The notes under the pieces were generated by a model that did not search any database, was not told the origin of the DNA, and saw nothing but the letters and a program-made list of their open reading frames with translations. From WTFV01 sp965200895 (lineage in GTDB: Bacteria > Acidobacteriota > Vicinamibacteria > Vicinamibacterales > UBA8438): a stretch of DNA of 64,000 nucleotides. A program made the position numbers and the translations under genes. Positions 49,445-58,154 of the stretch are shown in pieces (position 1 is the stretch's first letter; the number at the start of each line of letters is the position of its first letter). Location: assembly GCA_965200895.1 (NCBI GenBank), contig CBDAVM010000001.1, forward strand, positions 1,674,001 through 1,738,000, given 5' to 3'.

Positions 49445-49680
49445 CGCGGTTGCCCCGATGGAAATCTCCCGCGTGGCGTGCCCGGCATGGCTTGGCGCCG
49501 CGCCGGCGGAGACTTCGAACCGGGCACTTCGGCGGAGGTCCTGTGCGGCCCGCTCGATCCATGCGATTGTCGCAGTCGACCTCGCAACAGCCCACGCGAT
49601 GGCGGGTTCACTTTCCAGGAGGGGTCCTGGGCAGAACGTCCGGCGGCGGCGGCTCTCCCGCGAGACGCCGGCGGTCGTAG

Positions 49681-49686
49681 TACCGT
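49681..49686 (+). promoter_or_regulatory. -10-like TACCGT, 6 nt before polA GTG start
   Basis: TACCGT ends 6 nt before the GTG at 49693 and there is no Shine-Dalgarno, consistent with leaderless initiation. It is a weak match to TATAAT. Confidence 0.3.
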
Positions 49687-49692
49687 TGACCG

Positions 49693-52371
49693 GTGCGTGA
49701 CGCCAGCAACACCGTCTTCCTCATCGACGGCAGCTCCCAGATGTACCGCGCGTATCACGCGATACGCGGGTTGACGGCGCCCGACGGCCGGCCGACGAAC
49801 GCCGTCTACGGCTTCGTCACCATGCTGCGCAAGCTCGTCGCCGACCATCAGCCGGCGCTCGTCGCCGCCGCCTTCGATGTCCGCGGGCCGACCTTCCGCA
49901 GCGCACTCGCCGCCGACTACAAGGCGAACCGGGCGCCGATGCCGCCCGACCTGGCCGAACAGGTGCCGCACGTGCACGAGGCGTGCGCGGCGCTCGGCGT
50001 GCCGGTGCTGTCGCACGAGACGTTCGAGGCCGACGACGTCATCGGCACCCTCGCCACGCAGGCGCGCGCGGCCGGGTTCGAGGTCGCCATCGTCACCGGC
50101 GACAAGGACTTCTTCCAGCTCGTCGGCGACGGCGTGTCCGTCTTCAATCCGCGCGATCCCGGCACGTGGTACGACGCCGACGGAGTGCAGGCGAAGTTCG
50201 GCGTCCGGCCCGGGCAGGTCATCGACGTGCTGTCGCTGATGGGCGACGCGATCGACAACGTCAAGGGCGTCCCCGGCATCGGCGAGAAGGGCGCCCGCGA
50301 GCTGATCGCGGCGCACGGCTCTCTCGACACGCTGCTGGAGCATACGGCCGACGTCAAGAAGAAGAGACAACGAACGGCGCTGGAGCAGCATGCGGACGAC
50401 GCGCGCCGGAGCCGCGAGCTGGTCACCATCCGCACCGACGTGCCGGTCCCGTTCGAGCCGGAGGCCCTGCGCCACCGCGGCGCCTCGCCGGAACGCTGCT
50501 TCGCGCTCTTCACGGCGCTCGGCTTCCGCACCCTCATCGCGGAGTACGCGCCGACGGCGGCGACGGTCGAGAAGGACTACGTCGTGGTGCGGTCCGCTCC
50601 CGAGATGGCCGCTCTCGTCGAGGCCATCGGGCGCGCCGGGCGGGTGGGCCTCGCGGTGCTGGCGGACGGGCCGGACCCGATGCGGGCCGACCTCGTCGGC
50701 ATCGCGCTCTCTGCGGACCGGCGGCACGCGCGCTACGTCCCGCTCGGGCACCGTACGCTCGGCGCGGACGCGCTGCCGGGACGTGACGAGACCCTCGCCG
50801 CGCTGACCGGGCCGCTGGCGGACGCCGCCGTGGCGAAGGTCGGCCACGACCTCAAGCGGGCCGCGCTCGTCCTCGGCCGCGCCGGCGTCCCGCTCGCAGG
50901 ACTCGACCTCGACACGCTGATCGCCAGCTACCTGGTGGACGCCACCCGCCCCGCCCACGACCTGGGCGAGCTGGCCATCGAGACGATCGGCTACAAGGCG
51001 ATCGCGCTCGAGGAGATCCTCGGCAAGGGGGCGAAGGCCCTCAGCCCCGCCGACGTGCCCATCGACGCGGTGGTCGAGTACGCCGGCGAGCGGAGCGACC
51101 TGGCGCTGCAGTTGGCCGATCGCCTCCGCGGACAACTCGCCCGCGACGGACTCGAGCCGCTCTACCGCGACCTCGAGCTGCCGCTGGTGCCGGTACTCGC
51201 CGACCTGGAGCGCGCCGGCGTGCGGCTCGACACGGCCGCGCTGGCCGCCCAGGCGGTCGCGATGGACGCCCAGTTGTCCGCGCTGCAGGCCGAGATCCAC
51301 GCTCTGGCCGGCGAGCCGTTCAACATCAACTCGCCGCGCCAGCTCTCGGCGATCCTCTTCGACAAGCTGCAGCTCCCGTCCCGCAAGCGCACCGGCAAGA
51401 CGAAGGCGGCCTCCACGTCGGTCGACGTCCTCGAAGAGCTCGCCCTGACGCACGAGCTGCCGCGCAAGGTGCTGGACTGGCGCAGCCTTGCCAAGCTCAA
51501 GGGAACCTACATCGACGCACTGCCGCAGCTCGTCAATCCCGACACCGGACGGCTGCACACCTCGTTCAACCAGGCGGTGGCCGCGACCGGACGGCTGAGC
51601 AGCCACGATCCCAACCTGCAGAACATCCCGATCCGCACCGCCGTCGGCCGCGAAATCCGCGGCGCGTTCACCGCCCCGCCGGGGTCGGTGCTGATCTCGG
51701 CCGACTACTCGCAGATCGAGTTGCGGGTGCTGGCGCACCTGTCCGGCGACCCGAACCTGACCAGCGCCTTCGAACGCGGCGAGGACATTCACGACCAGAC
51801 GGCGCGCAAGGTCTTCGGCGCCGACAGCGGGCTCGACCCGCACGAGCTGCGGCGGAGGGCCAAGATCATCAACTACGCCCTGCTCTACGGCAAGACCGCC
51901 TTCACCCTGTCGAAGGACATCGGGGTCACCCCGAAGGCGGCGCAGAGCTTCATCGACGCGTATTTCGAGGGCTTCCCCGCCGTCCGCGACTACCTGGAGC
52001 GGACTCTGGAGACCGCCCGCGAGACCGGCGTCGTGACCACGATGCTCGGCCGGCGGCGACGGGTGCCCGAGATCACGAGCCGCAACGGCCAGCTCCGCAG
52101 CGCGGCCGAGCGCGTCGCGGTGAACATGCCGATCCAGGGCAGCGCCGCCGACATCCTGAAGCGGGCGATGATCGATGTGCACGCCGCCCTGCCGCCGGAC
52201 GCGCGGATGATCCTGACCGTCCACGACGAGCTGCTCTTCGAGGTCCCGGAACCGCAGACGCAGGAGGTCGCCGAGCTGGTCCGGGCGCGCATGGAGTCCG
52301 CCGTCGAGCTGTCGGTGCCGCTGACCGTCGATGTCGGGATCGGCAGTAACTGGAAGGAGGCGAAGGGCTGA
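49693..52371 (+). CDS. polA: DNA polymerase I
   Basis: The 892-residue protein starts at GTG (FLIDGSSQMYRAYHAIRG next). It has the 5'-3' exonuclease domain (about 1-300), a 3'-5' exonuclease-like domain (about 300-480), and the family A polymerase domain with motif A YSQIELRVLAHLSGDPN, motif B RRRAKIINYALLYGKTAF and motif C LTVHDELLFEVP. The proofreading motifs look degraded: ExoI reads VGLAVLADG where DTET-type residues are expected, and ExoII has GHDLK. So it may lack 3'-5' proofreading, as in Taq. Used in repair and Okazaki fragment maturation. It stands alone, with no operon partner evident. Confidence 0.96.
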   Translation: MRDASNTVFLIDGSSQMYRAYHAIRGLTAPDGRPTNAVYGFVTMLRKLVADHQPALVAAAFDVRGPTFRSALAADYKANRAPMPPDLAEQVPHVHEACAALGVPVLSHETFEADDVIGTLATQARAAGFEVAIVTGDKDFFQLVGDGVSVFNPRDPGTWYDADGVQAKFGVRPGQVIDVLSLMGDAIDNVKGVPGIGEKGARELIAAHGSLDTLLEHTADVKKKRQRTALEQHADDARRSRELVTIRTDVPVPFEPEALRHRGASPERCFALFTALGFRTLIAEYAPTAATVEKDYVVVRSAPEMAALVEAIGRAGRVGLAVLADGPDPMRADLVGIALSADRRHARYVPLGHRTLGADALPGRDETLAALTGPLADAAVAKVGHDLKRAALVLGRAGVPLAGLDLDTLIASYLVDATRPAHDLGELAIETIGYKAIALEEILGKGAKALSPADVPIDAVVEYAGERSDLALQLADRLRGQLARDGLEPLYRDLELPLVPVLADLERAGVRLDTAALAAQAVAMDAQLSALQAEIHALAGEPFNINSPRQLSAILFDKLQLPSRKRTGKTKAASTSVDVLEELALTHELPRKVLDWRSLAKLKGTYIDALPQLVNPDTGRLHTSFNQAVAATGRLSSHDPNLQNIPIRTAVGREIRGAFTAPPGSVLISADYSQIELRVLAHLSGDPNLTSAFERGEDIHDQTARKVFGADSGLDPHELRRRAKIINYALLYGKTAFTLSKDIGVTPKAAQSFIDAYFEGFPAVRDYLERTLETARETGVVTTMLGRRRRVPEITSRNGQLRSAAERVAVNMPIQGSAADILKRAMIDVHAALPPDARMILTVHDELLFEVPEPQTQEVAELVRARMESAVELSVPLTVDVGIGSNWKEAKG

Positions 52372-52579
52372 TGCGCACGGGCCGCCGGTGCGCAGCGGGG
52401 CACGCCGACTGCGACGGACACGCCGGCTGGCGCGCGCAGGATCCGCGGCGGCGCGGGCTGTGCGCGCCCGGTTCGGGCGACGGACAACATCCGGCCGTGG
52501 GCACGCGGGATCCGCCGCCCGTCACTCGACGTTCCGCAAGGAGGATAGTACACGTAGTACACTGTCTCGACATCAGTCA

Positions 52580-53047
52580 TCAACCAGCATCGGGCGTCAC
52601 TTTACGTCGTGCTTCCCAGTCGGCGCCATCCCATCGCGTATCCGACCGGAACCCGAGGCGCTGCATACGGTGCATGCAGGGGAGAAACAGGACCCCGTAC
52701 TCGGGATGCATCAGAACCACTGCGGTCCTGAACGGCAGGTCGAGACTTCTGATGAGCGTCGAAATTCCGGGAGCAGTTCGCTTTGGGCATCCATCGTCCT
52801 CATCGCGCAGGACCAGGACGCCGCCCACATCGCGCTTGCGTCGCATGAACTCCAGCCCGTTCAGCAGACCGCCCCTTCCCCCACGGCCCGGTTGCCACAT
52901 GTGGACGTTCTTCCAGCGTCGCGGCCGGGACCACGGGACGCGGATACCCAGGTGACGTCCAAGCTTCGCGAGAAGAACGGCCACGGCTTCCACTTCACCG
53001 TGCCCCTCGACGAGCGTGTGGAAGACCTGATCGCCGAATGGCGTCAT
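52580..53047 (-). CDS. DUF4276/TOPRIM-like protein, short (second pair), probably truncated
   Basis: The 155-residue protein has the DUF4276 N-terminus LVEGHGEVEAVAVLLAKLG, the central acidic strand VGGVLVLRDEDDGCP and VLMHPEYGVLFLPCMHRM, the conserved core of the family. Relatives usually continue 60-70 residues further through a helical end; here the frame ends after about WEARRKVTPDAG, so the C-terminus looks lost. It starts 3 bp inside the end of the ATPase gene (ATGA overlap). The 208 bp between this gene and polA hold no other feature. Confidence 0.72.
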   Translation of the reverse strand: MTPFGDQVFHTLVEGHGEVEAVAVLLAKLGRHLGIRVPWSRPRRWKNVHMWQPGRGGRGGLLNGLEFMRRKRDVGGVLVLRDEDDGCPKRTAPGISTLIRSLDLPFRTAVVLMHPEYGVLFLPCMHRMQRLGFRSDTRWDGADWEARRKVTPDAG

Positions 53048-54174
53048 TGCAGATCGGGCCGAAGTTGGAGATCACCGGAAAGGTAGAGATCTCCAAGGGA
53101 GAGCAGGTTCTCGCGAACCGGCTCCAACTGCTTGTCCGACACGCGCCGGACACAGGTCTGCCCGGCGCGGCGTTCGACGACGAAGATATGATCCCGTTCT
53201 GCATCGACAACGTCGAGGATGATCGGGCTGTGGGTGGTGATGATGACCTGCGAAACCTCGCTCGCCTGCAGCAGATAGTCGTAGATCATGGGAAGCGCAC
53301 CCGGATGCACGGTCAGTTCGGGCTCTTCGATGCCGACGACCGGCAGCGTGGGCTTCTGCAGCAGTGCAGTCAGGAGACCGGCGACCCGTAGCGTGCCGTC
53401 GGACTGCCGGCCGGCGGCAAACCACTTCCGTTTCTTGTTCCGGTCGTGGGGTACGAGCTCCTTGAATTCCGCAACCAGAAACCCGGCGGCGCTGGTGACC
53501 CTGGTGTCCTCTATATCACCGGTCAGCTTGTGGAGACCGGAGATCAGATCCTTCTTCTCGTCCTTCTTCAGCAACTCTCGCAGAATGGAGACCCAGTTCT
53601 CGCCGTGCCGCTTCATGGGGGATGTCGGATCGAACGCCTGGGGCGCGCGAAGCACGTCGGGAAAGATGGAATAGACGCACATGCGTCCCAGAAAGTCCGC
53701 CAGGGGTTTGAAGCGGGTGTCCCCGGCGAGCGCCGTCAGTTCGAGGGCCTCGTCGTCCCGCCGCGGTGCGTAGCCGTCGGGACCTTCCCATTCAGATCCT
53801 TCGCGCCGAAATCCGTACCTCTCGTTGCCGGCCGTCACCGCCGCCGACTCGGACTTGACCCGATATTCCTCGGTGCGGTCGCCGGTAATCTCGAAGGCGT
53901 ATGATGTGGGTCCGCTTTCCAGGGCCATCTCCAACGAGATGCTGACATTGTAGGGACGACCGCTGCTGTGCCTGCGGATGCTGTCGATACCCTCACGGCG
54001 CGTGATGGCGGCGGGCAGCCCCTGGAGAACGGCGTCGCGGACGAAGCCCAGCGCGTCCAGCACATTGGACTTGCCCGATCCGTTGGGGCCGATGAGCGCG
54101 GATATCCGCCCGAAGTCCATCGTCACGTCCCGGCCCAGGCTTCTGTAGTTGGAGATCCGCAGTTGCCGAAGCAT
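53044..54174 (-). CDS. OLD-like ABC ATPase (second ATPase-TOPRIM pair)
   Basis: The 376-residue protein is complete: MLRQLRISNYRSLGRDVTMD, Walker A LIGPNGSGKSNVLDALGF (about residues 29-46), ABC signature-like SDGTLRVAGLLTALL, Walker B VVGIEEPELTVHPGA and H-loop IITTHSPIILDVV. It is a different subgroup from the ATPase at 24066, with different length and signature region. It overlaps the DUF4276 gene, so it is a second ATPase/TOPRIM-type unit, on the opposite strand and 28 kb away. A GGTGGAG Shine-Dalgarno precedes the ATG. Confidence 0.85.
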   Translation of the reverse strand: MLRQLRISNYRSLGRDVTMDFGRISALIGPNGSGKSNVLDALGFVRDAVLQGLPAAITRREGIDSIRRHSSGRPYNVSISLEMALESGPTSYAFEITGDRTEEYRVKSESAAVTAGNERYGFRREGSEWEGPDGYAPRRDDEALELTALAGDTRFKPLADFLGRMCVYSIFPDVLRAPQAFDPTSPMKRHGENWVSILRELLKKDEKKDLISGLHKLTGDIEDTRVTSAAGFLVAEFKELVPHDRNKKRKWFAAGRQSDGTLRVAGLLTALLQKPTLPVVGIEEPELTVHPGALPMIYDYLLQASEVSQVIITTHSPIILDVVDAERDHIFVVERRAGQTCVRRVSDKQLEPVRENLLSLGDLYLSGDLQLRPDLQ

Positions 54175-54357
54175 GTCGTCTCCACCGTGTCATCGTGACC
54201 GCTGGACTCACCGAAATCGACGTGCGGGAGAGTGTATCAGGCATCCGTGAGCGTGAAGGTCCGTCCGGCATCGTCGGCATGGGTCGGGCGGGTATCGGGT
54301 TCCCCGCCGGCCCGGCGGTGGCAACGGTCGTCGGCGTCCGCGGGGATCGGCCCGCCG

Positions 54358-55545
54358 TCATCGCTGTTCGATGCGTCCGTTCCCGAGCCCGAAGAGCGCG
54401 TCGATGCGGCGGCGTAGATCGACCACATCGGCGATGGACAGGACGGTGACGCCCTCGTCGACGGGGTAGGTGTGGCGCGCGGGGCAGACCACGAACAGGT
54501 GGTCGAGCGAGAGCGTCGCACGGACGTTGTGCATCGTGCGCGTCACCGGTGGGGCCTCGCTGAACTTCACCTCGAACCCGATCCGCCGGCCGCGTTCGAT
54601 GACCAGCAGGTCCACCTCGCCGCCCCGGTGGGCGGTCCAGAACCACGCGTCGGAGCGGCCGAGGGCGCACAGCACCTGTTCTATCGCGAACCCTTCCCAG
54701 GACGCGCCGACGCGGGGATGGCCGAGCAGCGCCGCGTCGTCGGGCAGGCCGAGCAGCGCATGGAGCAGCCCGGTATCGCGGAAGTAGACCTTGGGCGCCT
54801 TCACCTGCCGCTTCGCCACGTTCTCGAACCATGGCTGGAGCTGCCGGACCAGGTAGGCGCCGGTGAGCAGGTCCAGGTAGCCGCGCACCGTCTTGTCGGA
54901 CGCGCCGATCGAGCGGCCGAGCTCGGAGGCGTTCCAGGTCTGCCCGTGCCAGTGCGCGAGCATCGTCCAGAAGCGCCGCATGGCCGCCGGCGGGATGCTG
55001 ATGCCGAGTTGCGGGATGTCGCGCTCCAGGAACGTGCGGACGAACCCGTCCCGCCAGACCATGCTGTCGGCGTCGGACGACGCCAGGTACGACCGCGGCA
55101 GGCCGCCGCGCCGCCACAGCGTGCGCCACGGCGCCGTCCCCGTCTCGGCGAGATCGAAGCCGGTCAGCTCGACGAACTCGACGCGGCCGGCAAGCGATTC
55201 GGAGACGCCGCGCACGAGCGCCGGCGACGCGCTGCCCAGCACCAGAAAGCGCGCGCGCGCGCCGGGCCGGTCCACGAGGACGCGCAACGCGTCGAAGAGG
55301 CGCGGCAGGCGCTGGATCTCGTCCAGCACGACCAGCCCCTCCAGTTCCCCGAGGACCAGCTCCGGATTGGCGAGGCGCCGGATGTCCGGCTCGGACTCGA
55401 GGTCGAAGTGGGTCGCGCGGCGCGTCGAGGCGAACTGCCGGGCGAGTGTGGTCTTCCCGCACTGCCGGGGGCCGAGCAGCGCGACGATCGGGGAGCGCTC
55501 GGCCGCCGCGGACAGCCGCTGCAGATGGCCGGGACGCTCGATCAC
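54358..55545 (-). CDS. AAA+ ATPase with DUF4143 domain (second)
   Basis: The 395-residue protein has Walker A LLGPRQCGKTTLARQF (about residues 22-37), Walker B LVVLDEIQRLPRLF, sensor LGSASPALVRG and C-terminal DUF4143 with VYFRDTGLLHALLG and GGEVDLLVIERGRRIGFEVK. It is of the same broad class as the one at 26091 but clearly different in sequence. It starts with GTG at 55545, preceded by TAGAAT with a 6-nt gap. No partner gene is adjacent. Confidence 0.88.
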   Translation of the reverse strand: MIERPGHLQRLSAAAERSPIVALLGPRQCGKTTLARQFASTRRATHFDLESEPDIRRLANPELVLGELEGLVVLDEIQRLPRLFDALRVLVDRPGARARFLVLGSASPALVRGVSESLAGRVEFVELTGFDLAETGTAPWRTLWRRGGLPRSYLASSDADSMVWRDGFVRTFLERDIPQLGISIPPAAMRRFWTMLAHWHGQTWNASELGRSIGASDKTVRGYLDLLTGAYLVRQLQPWFENVAKRQVKAPKVYFRDTGLLHALLGLPDDAALLGHPRVGASWEGFAIEQVLCALGRSDAWFWTAHRGGEVDLLVIERGRRIGFEVKFSEAPPVTRTMHNVRATLSLDHLFVVCPARHTYPVDEGVTVLSIADVVDLRRRIDALFGLGNGRIEQR

Positions 55546-55551
55546 GTGGTC

Positions 55552-55557
55552 ATTCTA
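55552..55557 (-). promoter_or_regulatory. -10 TAGAAT, 6 nt before DUF4143 ATPase GTG
   Basis: The minus strand reads TAGAAT at 55557-55552, 6 nt before the GTG at 55545, with a possible -35 TTGAGA at 55578-55573 (15-nt spacing). No Shine-Dalgarno precedes the GTG. It is the best-supported leaderless promoter in the window. The nearby 55561-55615 stretch is AT-rich. Confidence 0.6.
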
Positions 55558-55649
55558 GTGCGAAGATTCGGATCTCAACTCCGAATTTTCAACATTTTTC
55601 CACGGCACACCGGGCCGGTGTAGATTCCACCAAGGAGATTCCAACCACA

Positions 55650-55990
55650 ATGGCCGACGCCACCGGCATCGCTGCAGACCCGCAGGCAGCCGAGTCAGCG
55701 AGGCTCCGACTGTCCACCGATGCCCGGTGGATCATCACCACCGCCGTGGGCATCGCCGCCGTGCTGCTCACCGTGATGATGATGCAGAACGCCACCCTCA
55801 ACGCCAGGATCGACGACACCAACGATCGCTGGAGCACCGCGGCGGTCTGCAGGAGACCGCGACGTTGCGGTGTGAGGCATCCTGCGCCAGACCGATGTTG
55901 CCGTGCGCAGCGCCGGCGACCCCGTTGCGCCCGGTCCCGCCTCGCCGCCGGCGCCGATGCCCCGCACAGGTGCCGGATCGCACCACTGAA
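55650..55990 (+). pseudogene. Small TM plus coiled-coil protein, frame lost after about 55 residues
   Basis: The start at 55650 has a good Shine-Dalgarno (AAGGAG, 12 nt upstream). The first 55 residues form a short cytoplasmic tail, one hydrophobic segment (WIITTAVGIAAVLLTVMMM) and the beginning of a coiled coil (NARIDDTNDRW). From about base 55840 the frame becomes arginine/proline/cysteine-rich with no coherent fold, while a neighbouring frame reads like part of the missing coiled coil. So the gene is probably frameshifted. The open frame runs on to 56264. A 15-mer ggtgcgaccgtacac recurs near 56094 and 56169. Confidence 0.5.
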
Positions 55991-56214
55991 GTTACGGCCG
56001 GAAGCGAAACGCGACGGCGGGACAATGACCCGTGCCGGCCCCGGAACGAAGACCGGCAGCCGCACCTGCCGCCACCAAGGGTTGCGCGGCAGGTGCGACC
56101 GTACACGAAACCTGCCCGACCGGATCGCGGGGCTCAAGCACGCGCGCCAGCGCGGCATCGCCACGCGGTGCGACCGTACACACGAACTGCCCGTCGGGCC
56201 GCCGGTCGCCGGTC

Positions 56215-56775
56215 CTAGTGCTCGTGCTCGTCCTTGTGCATGTCCAGCTCCCCCTCGCCGGTGACGTTCTCGGGGCACGCTTCGGTGGTGTGTACGTGCC
56301 CCTCCAGATCCTCCTCCGTGAACGACTCGACGTGGACGTGGAGGGCGCAGTCCGGCCCGCCGAAATAGAGGTGGAACGCCTCCAGGAAGCTGAGCGTGAG
56401 TTCGGCCGTCCCGTCCGTCTCATCCGCCTCCTCCACCATGCCCGTCACCGGACCCGCCAGGGGAACTTCCGCCGGCGCGCCGACTGCGACGAGCGGCTCG
56501 GGCATGGGCGCCTCCCAGTCGCCGGTCACGTCCATCCCATCCTGCTGCAGCATCATGTGCACATCATCCATGTGCAACTCAATGCCGCCCAGCGTACCTT
56601 CGAACGATCCGTGCCAGTTGCCGTCGATCGTCACCAGCTCCGGTTCGGGCTCCGGTTGGGGCTCCGGCATGGGCGTCGGCGCCACCGGGGAGTCGTCGTC
56701 GCCGCACGCGGCCGTCGTCAATGCCAGCGCGACACAGAAAACCAACAGGAAACGGAAGTGGACGCTCTTCAACAT
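56215..56775 (-). CDS. Small lipoprotein, His/Glu-rich, unknown function
   Basis: The 186-residue protein has an N-terminal signal with lipobox (LALTTAACGDDDS; Cys about residue 24), so it is anchored to a membrane. A Pro/Glu linker (PEPQPEPEPE) follows, then a domain with VTIDGNWHGSFEGTLGG. The C-terminal end is histidine-, aspartate- and glutamate-rich (HKDEHEH), which could bind metal. No family recognised. It lies 33 bp downstream of DUF1552 pair 2 on the same strand, so it may be part of that operon. Confidence 0.8.
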   Translation of the reverse strand: MLKSVHFRFLLVFCVALALTTAACGDDDSPVAPTPMPEPQPEPEPELVTIDGNWHGSFEGTLGGIELHMDDVHMMLQQDGMDVTGDWEAPMPEPLVAVGAPAEVPLAGPVTGMVEEADETDGTAELTLSFLEAFHLYFGGPDCALHVHVESFTEEDLEGHVHTTEACPENVTGEGELDMHKDEHEH

Positions 56776-56807
56776 GGTGGTCCGATACCTTTCGACAAGG
56801 ACGTCGC

Positions 56808-58154
56808 TCAGAGACTGAGTGGCGCCGTGTTGAGCAGTCCGGTGCTGTCGCCGAGCTTCTCGGCCGGCACGCCGGCCTTGTCGAGCACCGTCAACAGCAG
56901 GTTCGAATAGGGCGTATCCGCCGGGTAGGCGCGGTGGCGCCCGCCCCGGAGCCGCCCGCCGCCGCCGCCCGCCACGAGGCACGGCAGGTTCGTGTGCTCG
57001 TGGAGGTTGCCGTTCCCGATGCCGCCGCCGTAGACGATCATCGAGTGGTCCAGCAGGTTGCCGTCGCCGTCCGGCGTCTCGCGCAGCCGGCCGAGCAGGT
57101 ACGACAGCACCTGGACGTGATAGGTGTCGATCTTCGCCTTCTTGGCGATGTACTCCGGGTCGTTGCGGTGATGCGACACGGTATGGTGCTGGTCCGGCAC
57201 GCCGATCTGCGGGTACGGCCGGGGGCTCGCCTCGCGGGCCATCATCAGCGTGAAGACCCGCGTGACGTCGGCCTGGAACGCCAGCACCTGCAGGTCGAAC
57301 ATCAGCTTCGCGTGGTCCTCGAACGCCTCGGGGATATCGACCGGCCGCTCGGGCAGCTCGACGAACGCCTCGTCGCCCCGCGACTCGGATCGCTGGACGC
57401 GCTGCTCGACGTCGCGCACCGCGTCCAGGTACTCGTCGAGCTTGTTGCGGTCGCCCGGTCCGAGCGTGCCGCCGAGACGCGCCACCTCCGCGGTCACCGA
57501 GTCGAGGATGCTCCCGGTCTGCCGCGCCGCCGCCCGCCGCTCGGCAGCGTTGCCCCCCTCGCCGAACAGCCGCTCGAAGACGATGCGCGGGTGCGCCTCC
57601 ATGTCGAGCGGGGTCGTCTCGTTGCGCCACGAGATGGTGTTCGAGTAGAAGCAGTCGCCGGTGTCGCAGGCGATGGCGGTCGGCTGCTCCAGGGCCAGCT
57701 CGAGAGACGGCAGCGGCGTCTGCCGGCCGAACTCGCGCGCCGCGATCTGGTCGGCGGTGACGCCGAGCTTGATCTCGGTCGGCCCCTGGCGCCCGCGGCG
57801 CTCCCAGGCGTGCACCCCGCTCAGCCAGACGGCGGTGGCCCGCGGGTGGTCCCCGTTGCCGTCGCCGAACGAGTCGGCCTGCCGGTGCGCGAGACCGCTC
57901 AGAACGAGCAACTGGTCGCGGAACGGCGCCAGCGGGCTCAGTATCGGCGAGAAATCGAACCCGCGCCCGGTCTGCGCCGGCACCCACTGCTCCTGGATGA
58001 CGCCGTTCGGGATGTAGATGAACCCGAGCCGCCGGGCCGGGGCCGCCGCGGCGCGCGCGGCCGGCGCCATCGCGTCGAGGAACGGCAGGGCGAGCGTGGC
58101 GCCCACGCCGCGCAGGAACGTCCGCCGGGGCAGGGCCTTCTGTGTGATGATCAT
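56808..58154 (-). CDS. DUF1552 family protein (pair 2)
   Basis: The 448-residue protein parallels the one at 43775: signal LPRRTFLRGVGATLALPFLD, RLGFIYIPNGVIQEQWVPAQ and SMIVYGGGIGNGNLHEHTNLP. The ATG (58154) overlaps the stop of the upstream DUF1592-type gene (ATGA), so the two are translationally coupled. It is exported by Tat or Sec and of unknown function. The protein resembles its paralogue only in part, so this is not a recent duplication. Confidence 0.9.
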   Translation of the reverse strand: MIITQKALPRRTFLRGVGATLALPFLDAMAPAARAAAAPARRLGFIYIPNGVIQEQWVPAQTGRGFDFSPILSPLAPFRDQLLVLSGLAHRQADSFGDGNGDHPRATAVWLSGVHAWERRGRQGPTEIKLGVTADQIAAREFGRQTPLPSLELALEQPTAIACDTGDCFYSNTISWRNETTPLDMEAHPRIVFERLFGEGGNAAERRAAARQTGSILDSVTAEVARLGGTLGPGDRNKLDEYLDAVRDVEQRVQRSESRGDEAFVELPERPVDIPEAFEDHAKLMFDLQVLAFQADVTRVFTLMMAREASPRPYPQIGVPDQHHTVSHHRNDPEYIAKKAKIDTYHVQVLSYLLGRLRETPDGDGNLLDHSMIVYGGGIGNGNLHEHTNLPCLVAGGGGGRLRGGRHRAYPADTPYSNLLLTVLDKAGVPAEKLGDSTGLLNTAPLSL

